Shown here one piece after another: positions 42,126 to 50,756 of a stretch of 64,000 nt of DNA. Under the pieces are notes generated by a model. That model was not told the origin of the DNA and did not search any database. It was given only the letters and a program-made list of their open reading frames with translations. Position numbers and translations under genes: made by a program. The stretch covers positions 357,531 to 421,530 of the forward strand of contig NZ_LMPD01000002.1 in assembly GCF_001424305.1 (NCBI RefSeq), in the 5' to 3' direction. This stretch comes from Pedobacter sp. Leaf176 (GTDB taxonomy: Bacteria > Bacteroidota > Bacteroidia > Sphingobacteriales > Sphingobacteriaceae). Within the stretch, counting starts at the first letter, position 1. Every line of letters starts with the position of its first letter.

Positions 42126-44210
42126 CTACTTATCCAGCCACATCATTTGACTGAAAGCGCCATTTGCCGCGATATCCCAAGCCTCAACTCTAACCCATTC
42201 ACGGCCTGTAAGGTTTATTTGCCAGCTGAAATCTTTTCTGCCAAACGCACGGGTATTATTTAAATTGATGCGCCTACGATAAATTTGCTTTCCATCTCCT
42301 GATACGATATCAATAAAGTTCATCGGGAAAGTCCAGTCTAAACTCATACTTAACTTTACATTTCCACTGGCGGGTAAGGTCAGGGTTTCTCCGGATTTTT
42401 TACCATCGATAGTAAATGCGGGTATAAGCACCTCTCCTGTTGAAACAAAAAACTTTCCCTTGCGCATCGCATCCAGAACACTCTGCCAACCTTGTTCATA
42501 TTTTGGCAGGTGATCTAGCTGCAGATAATTGACATTAAGATGTGCATACATCTCGTTCTGATGGGTGACAGTGAAAATATCTGCTTCGGAGATCACATGC
42601 TTCCGCAAGCCCCAATTCGCCATATCATCCATCAATCTTAAAACACGCTGGCTGAGGGTCGGAATAGAAAGATCCCCTGGTATTGCTTTCCAGGCAGCGC
42701 CCAGAAAAGTTTCTGATTTAAAGAAGTCCTCCTGTTTATATGCATCCGGATATCCTGTTGAAGCCTTTGTTCTCGCATGGGCTGTCCATGCAAGGCCTTT
42801 TTCCAATTCCAGTAATTTAAGCATCTCTTCTTTGTTTCCGACATGATATACTTTACCCAACTTCGGGTCTTCACGTAAAAACGATTCTTGTGGCTTTCGC
42901 GACATCACCCAGTATACCGGCTTTGGAAAGAAGGCCAACCAATGTCCCCCATAAAAATTATTTGCTTCCTCACCAGGTAAGAGCAATAAACTATCATCAG
43001 ACAAACGTTTGGTTTGCTCAAACAGCGCACTGAGTTCTCTTAGTCGGTCGTTATCAGGTCCTTTCGGATGCCCTGGTCCGTGAAACTCTGCGAGCTTCAC
43101 GATATCTATTCCATGTTTTTTAAACACATCAACAAATTCAGGTTTTTCTGGTACGGGTTTGCCTGAAAGAACCACCTCTGAAATAAATTCGTTATGGAAA
43201 TGTGTGGCTAATGTTTTATAACCGTCTACTGGTTTGTATGAATCGTTATGCGTAAATTTTTTCACCTCCGCTAAAGCCGAAGCCGCATTACCCGTATCTA
43301 ATAAACAGAAAAAATTTAAGCGTTGTTGTGTTTTTGGAGGTGCATTAAACCACGGCACATACCTATTATCACCATAAGGATCTTGCCGGATTCCCATTCC
43401 AAATTTTGGAATGAGTTTATGGAAATTTTTCCCATACCAGGTGAATTTTAAATTAAACGCTTCATCAAGAGGATAAAAATACTGGTGTGGCGGTGGAAAT
43501 AAAGCTAAACTTCCCTCAGGATTTTCTCCGATAATGGTCCTGTATTTTACTTCAATATTCCTGCTGGTATCTGCCGCCGAAGTCGATACCCGCTGAAGCT
43601 TATCATGAACGTTCGCCCAGGCCATCGATTTCCATAAAGCATTATTGTTGACTAAGCCCCCATCATAAAGTATTGCCGTAGAATCTGAATCGGTGGATAA
43701 TACTGCTGCAATATTAAAAAGTGGACTTCCGTTATACAGGGTTATTTCAACCGAACCCATGAAACGATCAGCTTTAGCCCCTTCAATAGAAATTACCGTC
43801 TGCTGCCCATTAGAGCTAACTTTTGCTTTTCTTTTATTAAGGATAACCGGGTAGGATTGAAAAGGTTTCTTAGGTACGCGATCGAAAAACACATCCCAGC
43901 CCCCACTTAACGGGCTCAATGAACGTTTTCCTATCGTGAGTACGAATGCCGGATCTAGATCCGATGCAATTTCTCTTAATAACTTTCCTCTTCCCAGATG
44001 GATACTTTTAAGCAATGCATGGCCATTTTCAAGATCCAGAGTAATTTTACCCATTTGATCTCGACCAGCTGGCCAGGACAGGCTAATAATTTTTTGGCTT
44101 AAACTTACCTTTGCACCATTTTTTTTAAGTTCGGATAAGTCAATATTATTTTCCTGAGCACCTGCACTAAGCGCAAAGAGAAGTATATAGGTTAGAAATA
44201 ATTTTCTCAT
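42126..44210 (-). CDS. Secreted PHP-like metallohydrolase (CehA/McbA-type)
   Basis: 694 residues with a signal peptide ending SAGAQ. The N-terminal 300 residues are beta-rich and may form a carbohydrate-like sandwich. Residues about 335-580 look like a PHP/CehA metal-binding domain (THFHNEF, LPGEEANNFYGGHW, WTAHARTK, VTHQNEM). The last part is an Ig-like strand module (GREWVRVEAWDIAANG). CehA-type enzymes hydrolyse esters or phosphoesters, but the metal motifs here are not canonical, so activity is uncertain. It is convergent with the preceding gene and has no obvious operon partner. Confidence 0.7.
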   Translation of the reverse strand: MRKLFLTYILLFALSAGAQENNIDLSELKKNGAKVSLSQKIISLSWPAGRDQMGKITLDLENGHALLKSIHLGRGKLLREIASDLDPAFVLTIGKRSLSPLSGGWDVFFDRVPKKPFQSYPVILNKRKAKVSSNGQQTVISIEGAKADRFMGSVEITLYNGSPLFNIAAVLSTDSDSTAILYDGGLVNNNALWKSMAWANVHDKLQRVSTSAADTSRNIEVKYRTIIGENPEGSLALFPPPHQYFYPLDEAFNLKFTWYGKNFHKLIPKFGMGIRQDPYGDNRYVPWFNAPPKTQQRLNFFCLLDTGNAASALAEVKKFTHNDSYKPVDGYKTLATHFHNEFISEVVLSGKPVPEKPEFVDVFKKHGIDIVKLAEFHGPGHPKGPDNDRLRELSALFEQTKRLSDDSLLLLPGEEANNFYGGHWLAFFPKPVYWVMSRKPQESFLREDPKLGKVYHVGNKEEMLKLLELEKGLAWTAHARTKASTGYPDAYKQEDFFKSETFLGAAWKAIPGDLSIPTLSQRVLRLMDDMANWGLRKHVISEADIFTVTHQNEMYAHLNVNYLQLDHLPKYEQGWQSVLDAMRKGKFFVSTGEVLIPAFTIDGKKSGETLTLPASGNVKLSMSLDWTFPMNFIDIVSGDGKQIYRRRINLNNTRAFGRKDFSWQINLTGREWVRVEAWDIAANGAFSQMMWLDK

Positions 44211-44455
44211 AGCATATTAAAAGTAAAGAAAAATAAATTACTTAGATAATTTGGTATTGCATTATTCGACATGCCTTGCAGCGCATACCGATATCAAGCG
44301 TTACGAACACGGGTATAAAAGGCCACAGAATCTAAGCCCCAAGACAATCTATTATCCTGTCGTGTTTCGCCCTTTAAAATGTCAGGTGTACACCTCTATT
44401 ATTTGAATCAAATGGTGGAACTTTGTATTATAAATAAAGGATAAAAATCAGGGAA

Positions 44456-45052
44456 ATGAGAAAGATAACCGTTCTGTCATTCATTAGCATAGATGGGGTG
44501 ATACAAAGTCCGGGTAGTCCGGAGGAGGACATGTCTAACGATTTCAAACTCGGTGGATGGGTTGCACCTTATGGTGATGAGGACTCAGCAGTCATTATGC
44601 AAAAACAATTGGAGCGGGCCGACTTGCTTCTGGGCCGTAAGACCTTTGATATTTGGGAGAAATATTGGCCTGCCCACGCTGATCATTGGCCAGGGATTAA
44701 CGAAGTAACTAAATATGTACTTACAAATACAGTAAAAACGACCGAATGGAGCAATGTAGTCTTCTTAAAAAACATCGAAGCTATAAAAGAAATTAAGGAT
44801 TCTGAAGGCTCAGATATCAAAATCTGGGGAAGCAGCGAGGTTGTTCAACTCCTTTTTGAGCACGATATGGTAGATGAGTTATGGCTCAACATACACCCCA
44901 TAGTATTAGGAAAAGGCAAACGCCTCTTTAATGATGGAGCCATACCCGCAGCTTTTGAAATCGTTGAGCGTAAACTCACTTCTACAGGTGTATTCATGGT
45001 TAACTACAGAAAAGCCGGAGCAGTGCCGACCGGTATAGCCGGGCCGGAGTGA
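44456..45052 (+). CDS. Dihydrofolate reductase family (RibD C-terminal-like) protein
   Basis: 198 residues: VLSFISIDGVIQSPG, LLLGRKTFDIWEKYWP, DIKIWGSSEVVQLLFEHDMVDELWLNIHP and VLGKGKRLF are the hallmarks of stand-alone RibD-C reductases (YyaP/YwjB-like). They bind NADPH; their substrates are mostly unknown. A single-gene unit. The gap 44211-44455 upstream shows no repeat or certain promoter. Confidence 0.9.
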   Translation: MRKITVLSFISIDGVIQSPGSPEEDMSNDFKLGGWVAPYGDEDSAVIMQKQLERADLLLGRKTFDIWEKYWPAHADHWPGINEVTKYVLTNTVKTTEWSNVVFLKNIEAIKEIKDSEGSDIKIWGSSEVVQLLFEHDMVDELWLNIHPIVLGKGKRLFNDGAIPAAFEIVERKLTSTGVFMVNYRKAGAVPTGIAGPE

Positions 45053-45069
45053 TAATTATTCCATAAATG

Positions 45070-45351
45070 CTATAAAAGTTGACTATTTATTTGCTTTTGG
45101 AGCTGTTCTTTAAATCCTTTAGCCAGTTTCAATGCCCCGGAATCCGGATCAAAAAGTTTCCTGGCCATCTGGTTAATCACCGCACTTTGCTGCATGAAGG
45201 TTACACAAATGGAACATCCGGCCAGGTGTATCTTTAACTCCATTTTTTCCGTCTGTGTTATATTTGCAATTTGCTGCTTCTCAATTAAAAAAGTCGCCTT
45301 TCTGCAATTGTAGTCTATTTTCTTTAACTCCGCTTCGCTTAATTCTTTCAT
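45070..45351 (-). CDS. Small zinc-binding anti-sigma factor (ZAS-like)
   Basis: 93 residues, with no membrane helix. The motif HLAGCSIC (His42, Cys46, Cys49) is the H-x3-C-x2-C signature of zinc-binding anti-sigma proteins such as RsrA, some of which release their sigma factor when the thiols oxidise. It lies 10 nt after the ECF sigma gene, so it is the likely partner. A thioredoxin-like and a peroxiredoxin gene are upstream in the same direction, in agreement with a thiol-redox signal. Confidence 0.75.
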   Translation of the reverse strand: MKELSEAELKKIDYNCRKATFLIEKQQIANITQTEKMELKIHLAGCSICVTFMQQSAVINQMARKLFDPDSGALKLAKGFKEQLQKQINSQLL

Positions 45352-45361
45352 CTGTATTGAT

Positions 45362-45961
45362 TTAAATCCAGTTTTTTTGAAGGCAGGATCTCAAATTGAT
45401 CTTACTTCTGTGAACGATGACCCAAAAATTTGACGAGCTGAGTTTCAGTTCACTGCAAATCATTTCAGTGCTTTCATCATCTATGTGCTTCATAGAGAAT
45501 ACCGCACGCCATAGATCAGGCAGCTTATTCATGCAGGCTGTTAAGATTTGCTGGAATTCCTTATTTTCCACAGCGTCTGCCTGTTCAATACCCATATTTG
45601 CAGGCCGGTGCTGATCATTCCAATGGCCGGTATCATCATCGAAAAAACCGGTATCAATGCCATCAGGATTTATGCTCTTAACGCCTTTTACAAGGCCTTT
45701 CGACCTCGACCGATACACATCCATTATTTTGTTTTTTAAAATCGCCGTAAGCCAGGTCTTTTCTGTGCTAATACCTTTAAAATTCTGCATTTGTTCAAGC
45801 GCTGCTAAAAAGGTTTCCTGTACCAGGTCTCTAGACAAATCGTCATCATTTATGCGTAAAACAGCGTATGTGTACAGGTAATCGGCGTACCTGCTCACCC
45901 AATGATGGGGGTTAACTGCACTGTTATCTGTGGTATTATTTCCAGAATCTGTTATTAGCAT
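45362..45961 (-). CDS. ECF RNA polymerase sigma factor
   Basis: 199 residues. Region 2 includes YADYLYTYAVLRINDDDLSRDLVQETFLAAL and TWLTAILKNKIMDVYR. Region 4 includes MNKLPDLWRAVFSMKHIDDESTEMICSELKLSSSNFWVIVHRSKINLR, seen here in parts. There is a 45-residue acidic linker with DTGHWNDQHRPANMG. Bacteroidota ECF factors with such linkers often control stress genes. It pairs with the zinc anti-sigma gene downstream. Confidence 0.92.
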   Translation of the reverse strand: MLITDSGNNTTDNSAVNPHHWVSRYADYLYTYAVLRINDDDLSRDLVQETFLAALEQMQNFKGISTEKTWLTAILKNKIMDVYRSRSKGLVKGVKSINPDGIDTGFFDDDTGHWNDQHRPANMGIEQADAVENKEFQQILTACMNKLPDLWRAVFSMKHIDDESTEMICSELKLSSSNFWVIVHRSKINLRSCLQKNWI

Positions 45962-46038
45962 ACGTAAATTTAATGTTCAATTTTGATTTCTGATGACTTC
46001 AGGGCTTTTTCATAATTGTATATGATATACAATAACCA

Positions 46039-46518
46039 TTATTTTAAAACGCTGTTGAAAGCCTTTTTCCCAAAAGCCATCAGTTGCCTTGCATCCAGGT
46101 AACCTATCGAACGAAAAAGTACTTTTCCGTTATCATCAAGAATTAAAAGTGTAGGGTATTCCTGTACTTCCCATTTTGATGCCAGCCCCACTCCTTCTCC
46201 CTTTTCCATGTCCACAGATAGGTTAACAAAGTTTTTATTAAAATAATCAGCCGTTTTGCTGTCTTTAAAGGTCGTATTTTTAAGTTGCCTACAGGGACCG
46301 CACCAGGTTGCATAGGCATCAACAAATAGGTATTTATGTTCCGCTTTTGCTTTCTTTAAGGCAATTGAATAAGTATTTTCAATAAATGTAATTGACTCAA
46401 TTTTTACCGGTGGCTTTTCTATTGTTAAATTGTTTGGTTCGTATGCCGCAGAGTCTATTTGAGACTCAGTTACTATAGTACCCCAAATCATTACAGGTAT
46501 CAGAAGTAATTTTTTCAT
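46039..46518 (-). CDS. Secreted thioredoxin-family protein
   Basis: 159 residues with a short signal peptide, then a thioredoxin fold with active site YATWCGPCRQLKN (WCGPC, as in classical thioredoxin) and cis-proline YPTLLIL. Probably a periplasmic disulfide reductase or exchange protein. It lies 16 nt after the peroxiredoxin gene and could recycle it. Confidence 0.88.
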   Translation of the reverse strand: MKKLLLIPVMIWGTIVTESQIDSAAYEPNNLTIEKPPVKIESITFIENTYSIALKKAKAEHKYLFVDAYATWCGPCRQLKNTTFKDSKTADYFNKNFVNLSVDMEKGEGVGLASKWEVQEYPTLLILDDNGKVLFRSIGYLDARQLMAFGKKAFNSVLK

Positions 46519-46534
46519 TTAATTTGTACGTAAG

Positions 46535-47248
46535 CTAAATTTCTTCACGGAGCGCGGCGGCGGCTGCTTTCAATAAAGGCCCACTTAACCTTTGCGTAAT
46601 ATCAGGATTAATGTATTCGAAAAGAATTTTTCCTTTTTTGTTTAAAATAAAGACGGATGGCACAGGCAGTAACTTGTCGACATTTTTACCGCCTGATGTT
46701 TCCGGAAGAAATTTATCGTAGCTTTTAGGGCTTTTAAATGCGATGCCAAACTGCCTCGCGGCATTTAGATCCGCATCCGATAACAAGGTGTAAGAAAGCT
46801 TTTGCTTATCCATTGTATTATTAAGATTTTCGGGGCTGTCGGTACTAATGGCGATAACCTGATAACCCATTGTTCTTAGATCTTTTTCTATTTCCTGTAA
46901 ACCCGAAAGCTGTTTAGAGCAATAAGGACACCAGCCTCCACGGTAAAAAACGAGAATCGTCGGCGTTTCCGATACCGATTTATTTAAGTCAAACGGTTCG
47001 CTGGAAGATTTGCGCAGCTGCAAAACCGGAATTTGCTCCCCTGCTAACAAAGGACTTACATCTTCAGCCCTTAATGGAACACCAGCTGTCATTTTTACAG
47101 TATCTCCTGTAACAATTAACTGCGCAGGTTTGAAGGGAGCTGTTCGGATGTTTGCGTTGGCATAAAAATTTACAACTGATAAACCGGCCAGCGTTAACGC
47201 AAACAAAGAATTTTTCAACCAGCGCTTAGAATTTCGATTTTTTTCCAT
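46535..47248 (-). CDS. Exported AhpC/TSA-type peroxiredoxin
   Basis: 237 residues with an N-terminal signal or anchor segment (LKNSLFALTLAGLSVVNFYANA). The catalytic motif FYRGGWCPYCSKQL has the peroxidatic Cys and a second Cys three residues later, the PrxQ/BCP-like layout for an intramolecular disulfide. It reduces peroxides in the periplasm. First gene of a series continuing with thioredoxin, ECF sigma and anti-sigma genes; the 77-nt gap before the sigma gene leaves room for a separate promoter. Confidence 0.85.
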   Translation of the reverse strand: MEKNRNSKRWLKNSLFALTLAGLSVVNFYANANIRTAPFKPAQLIVTGDTVKMTAGVPLRAEDVSPLLAGEQIPVLQLRKSSSEPFDLNKSVSETPTILVFYRGGWCPYCSKQLSGLQEIEKDLRTMGYQVIAISTDSPENLNNTMDKQKLSYTLLSDADLNAARQFGIAFKSPKSYDKFLPETSGGKNVDKLLPVPSVFILNKKGKILFEYINPDITQRLSGPLLKAAAAALREEI

Positions 47249-47896
47249 AAGTTTTTTTATTGGTTAGTCGTAAATTCCGACAAATCCTTACAAAGAATTA
47301 CAAATTATTAAGTTTGCTTTACAATTTACATGATGCTTAACATTTTTCACTAAAGCCAAAGCAATTTCAGGACGATGTCAAGTATTTCCAGACTCATGTA
47401 AAGCTATATCAGGACTATACATATTGTGAACTTATTCCAGTATAGGACATAGGATAGACTAGACAGCTAAACCTTTTTGTGGGACTTTCGCCGGACTTAA
47501 GTCGGGGTTTCGTCGGGGTTTCGTCGGGGTTGTGACAATTCTACCCGACCAAAGTCCGGCCAAAATCCAGCTCATCTTTGACTGAACGGGCACTCATCCA
47601 TAGTACCATCTGCTGTTGATGATGCGATCATGAATGAGAAAACTTTGTATAAGCATCATTCAAAGAAGCAACACATCTAAAAAAAGGCTGAACAAGAATA
47701 GTCGGTGCAAGGCGCAAACCAACGATAAAGCGCCTGAAAATACCGTTCAAAAGGTATTGCATGGAAATATCAATCGTATAGTTTTGTTTACCGTTGAGCG
47801 TACAACAAGTTAATTTCAAAAACTGTAAATAATTGATGCTCAATGACTATATTCAATTAAATTTAGAAATTAAGCTTACTGGCTTTTAATATTGAT
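47249..47896. other. Spacer of about 650 bp with a G-rich repeat hairpin
   Basis: No convincing gene. It contains the repeat structure at 47491-47559. A minus-strand reading frame at 47628-47843 has no recognisable product and was not accepted. Confidence 0.55.
47491..47559. repeat. G-rich direct repeats inside an inverted repeat
   Basis: GTCGGGGTTTC occurs twice in tandem (47501-47511, 47512-47522), with a third variant GTCGGGGTTGT. CCGGACTTAAGTCGGG (47491-47506) pairs with CCCGACCAAAGTCCGG (47544-47559). It has the look of a dispersed Sphingobacteriaceae intergenic repeat. Confidence 0.6.
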
Positions 47897-49759
47897 ATGC
47901 TTTCAAAGATTGTTCTATTTGCGCTTACCGTTACAGGATTAATCAGCGCCTGCCATAGCCCCGCTGTGCGGACCGACCTAAACGAAATCCGTCGGTTAAG
48001 CAAATTACAGAAGGATTCCCTGCTGTTATTTGCAGATTCCATTAAGAAAAATTCGTCTGCGGCAGATTTAAAAACAAATGTAGATTACCTCGTTGCAATG
48101 GGCTATTACCACGCAAAATTAGCGAGGTATGAACTGTCAAGACATCTCTTCAGGGAAGCATTAAAATCTGTAGATACGACAGATAAATTTGCTTTGGGGA
48201 AAGTTTACAATAGCCTTGGAAATGCAGCATTCAATCTTGGAGAATACCCCGAAGCCCTACAGCTGTATAAAAAAAGTCTTAACTATTTTTCTGAAATTGG
48301 CGATAAGCATTCACAAGCGGGTATACATGCCAACCTATCCCAGCTCTTCCAGCTTAAAGGAGATAATGCGCAATCCAGACAGCATTATAAATTAGGATTA
48401 TCTTTGCTGGGCGATCAAAAAAATACGAGTTTTTACCTGTTGATGCTTCACGCAATGGCCAATGTTTACGGTCAGAGCAACCTTATCGACAGTGCCCTGA
48501 TGATAGATAAAGAGGGTTTGACCCTTGCCCATAAAATGAAACTGCCTGAATATGAGTCCATGTTCCTGGACAATAAGGCCAATTGTTTTATGTATAGCAA
48601 CAGGCCTGATAGTGCTAAAATTTATTTCAATAAATCACTTGCCATTGATATCGCCTTAGGCAATATCAAGCAACAATCAGATACCTGGCTGAATTTTGGG
48701 GTATTGGCCACGATGCAAAAAAAACCAGACTCCGCAGAGACATTTCTTAAGCGTTCCATTGGCCTGGCTAAACAATCCGGCTACAGGGAGGGTGAACTAT
48801 ATGCGTTGAAAACGCTGAGTGAGCTTTATGAGCAAAACAAACATTATGAGGATGCATTGCAGATTCAGAAGCAGTATTATACACTTAAAGACAGTGTATC
48901 CGGCGACAAAAAAGAGGCAGCTATAGCAGAATGGAAATCTGTATTTGAAACTGAGCAGAAAGAGCAGGAAATCAGGCTTAGCAAAATACAACTGGAAAGA
49001 AAGAATTTAATTATCGGTGGCCTTGTTGCCATTTCAGTTTTAGCATCCCTGGCCGTTTATCTTGCCGCGAAAAGAAAACAGTTAAAAAAAGAAAAAATAT
49101 TCAACGAGCATGCTTACCAGCAAGAGCAGGAGGCGGCGGCAGCCTTAATAAATTCGGAAGAAAATGAGCGGAGACGCATTGCTGCCGAACTTCATGATGG
49201 TGTTGGCCAGACCATGACGGCAGCCTGGCTAAACTTACAGGCCATTACTACCGATCCGGATATGAATTCAAAGCATGTGTCCTTACTCGAAACGACTACC
49301 CAACTGGTACAGGATAGCTGTAATGAAATCAGGGGTATAAGTCATCATATGATGCCAGATGTACTTCTTTCGAAAGGACTAATTCCCGCACTGAAAGCCC
49401 TGACCAGCAATAGTGCTCAAAAAAACCTATCGGTAATTTTATCGGCAGAGGAGCAACAGGTTAAACTGGACAAAATGCAGGAACTTACCTTGTACCGGGT
49501 GATCCAGGAATGTTTCCAGAACATCCTTAAACATGCACGAGCTTCAGAAGTAGATATCTCAATAAACCAGGATGCCGGCGGAATTTCATTGATGATAGAA
49601 GATAACGGCACTGGTTTCGACGTCGACGAACTCAGTTTCAATAAGGGAATGGGTTTAAATAGCATTTGCAGCCGGGTTCATTTCCTCAAAGGAACTGTAG
49701 AATGGAATACAAGTTCCGGAAACGGAGGAACCTTAGTTGCTATTCACGTACCGTTATGA
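47897..49759 (+). CDS. TPR-sensor histidine kinase, NarL-partner type (HisKA_3), lipoprotein
   Basis: 620 residues. The start MLSKIVLFALTVTGLISAC ends in a lipobox cysteine, then about six TPRs (residues 45-340), a membrane helix (IIGGLVAISVLASLAVYLA), and a HisKA_3 core with the phospho-acceptor His near residue 431 (ENERRRIAAELHDGVGQ) and a HATPase (VIQECFQNILKHA, DNGTGFD, GMGLNSICSRV). Its stop overlaps the start of the response regulator gene (ATGA), so the two are translationally coupled. Confidence 0.92.
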   Translation: MLSKIVLFALTVTGLISACHSPAVRTDLNEIRRLSKLQKDSLLLFADSIKKNSSAADLKTNVDYLVAMGYYHAKLARYELSRHLFREALKSVDTTDKFALGKVYNSLGNAAFNLGEYPEALQLYKKSLNYFSEIGDKHSQAGIHANLSQLFQLKGDNAQSRQHYKLGLSLLGDQKNTSFYLLMLHAMANVYGQSNLIDSALMIDKEGLTLAHKMKLPEYESMFLDNKANCFMYSNRPDSAKIYFNKSLAIDIALGNIKQQSDTWLNFGVLATMQKKPDSAETFLKRSIGLAKQSGYREGELYALKTLSELYEQNKHYEDALQIQKQYYTLKDSVSGDKKEAAIAEWKSVFETEQKEQEIRLSKIQLERKNLIIGGLVAISVLASLAVYLAAKRKQLKKEKIFNEHAYQQEQEAAAALINSEENERRRIAAELHDGVGQTMTAAWLNLQAITTDPDMNSKHVSLLETTTQLVQDSCNEIRGISHHMMPDVLLSKGLIPALKALTSNSAQKNLSVILSAEEQQVKLDKMQELTLYRVIQECFQNILKHARASEVDISINQDAGGISLMIEDNGTGFDVDELSFNKGMGLNSICSRVHFLKGTVEWNTSSGNGGTLVAIHVPL

Positions 49760-50400
49760 GTATGCATACAAGAATTCGTCTCGCCATTGCAGATGATCAT
49801 CAGATTGTTATCGATGGCTTGTGTGCAGCACTAGTGAATTTCCCTGAGCTTAGTGTTGATGCGACGAATACTGATGGGATTTTACTGTTGGAGGAACTCA
49901 CCGCAACACCTATCGACATCCTGCTGACCGATGTTATGATGCCACAGATTAGTGGCGTTGAACTTGCTGTGGAAGTGAAGAAAAGATTTCCGTCCATTAA
50001 AATCATTGCACTGAGCATGAGCGGAAGCGGGCTGTTGGTGGAAGAAATGATGACAAAAGCAGCCATAGATGGTTACCTGTTAAAACATTGTGGAATTGAT
50101 GAATTGCGCGGCGCAATCGAAAAGGTATTTTCCGGTGGCACCTACTTTCAACCTACCGTGCTCGATGAGCTCTCCAAACACATCAAATTGAAACAACAAA
50201 CTTCTGCTGTGCGACTCACCCAAAGGGAAAAAGAAATTATTGCTTTAATGGAAAAGGATCAAAGTAATAAACAAATTGCTGATCAGCTTTTTATATCCGT
50301 TCGTACAGTTGAAACCCATAGGAAAAATATTTTCAGAAAAACAGGCACCAATAATCTGCTCGGTCTGGTGAAATGGGCTTACGAACATAAACTCCTGTAA
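49756..50400 (+). CDS. NarL/LuxR-type response regulator
   Basis: 214 residues from MSMHTRIRLAI; the longer frame overlaps the kinase gene and is not needed. Receiver with acceptor Asp59 (DILLTDVMMPQ) and C-terminal LuxR helix-turn-helix (LTQREKEIIALMEKDQSNKQIADQLFISV, seen in parts, then VETHRKNIFRK). It is the cognate partner of the upstream kinase. The target genes are unknown. Confidence 0.95.
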   Translation: MSMHTRIRLAIADDHQIVIDGLCAALVNFPELSVDATNTDGILLLEELTATPIDILLTDVMMPQISGVELAVEVKKRFPSIKIIALSMSGSGLLVEEMMTKAAIDGYLLKHCGIDELRGAIEKVFSGGTYFQPTVLDELSKHIKLKQQTSAVRLTQREKEIIALMEKDQSNKQIADQLFISVRTVETHRKNIFRKTGTNNLLGLVKWAYEHKLL

Positions 50401-50453
50401 AATATACCGTTAGCACGGTATTGCTCAAAATTTCATGTGTTTTAACTTTGAGT

Positions 50454-50672
50454 ATGGAATTAAACGCTACCATTCTCAACTACCCTACACGCAAAGTTCG
50501 CGTTAGAATACCTGCTCAATACCAGCCATTCCGTGATGCCCGGACTGCTTTACATGCCGGCAAATTTATACCGGTAATCGCCTGCCTGCGGAATGAAATG
50601 ATAGACGCCTTTCTCCATGCAATCAGGATACAAAGCCTTTTAATTAATCTTCGTGGATTGACCTGTAGCTGA
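50454..50672 (+). CDS. Short hypothetical protein, doubtful
   Basis: About 72 residues from MELNATILNYPTRK. Basic, with a helical end (MIDAFLHAIRIQSLLINLRG). No family was recognised. It lies 53 nt after a response regulator gene and before a secreted-protein gene, in the same direction. Base composition looks coding-like, but the evidence is weak. Confidence 0.35.
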   Translation: MELNATILNYPTRKVRVRIPAQYQPFRDARTALHAGKFIPVIACLRNEMIDAFLHAIRIQSLLINLRGLTCS

Positions 50673-50756
50673 AAGGCAAATTGAGCTTTCGCACTGATAA
50701 TTGGTCGAGGTGTACTTCAAAAAATGCAATAAGACAATAAAAATATATAGAACAAA

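Noticed and set aside
47628..47843. 71-residue minus-strand open frame
   Set aside because: No recognisable domain and no neighbour in operon distance; probably chance.
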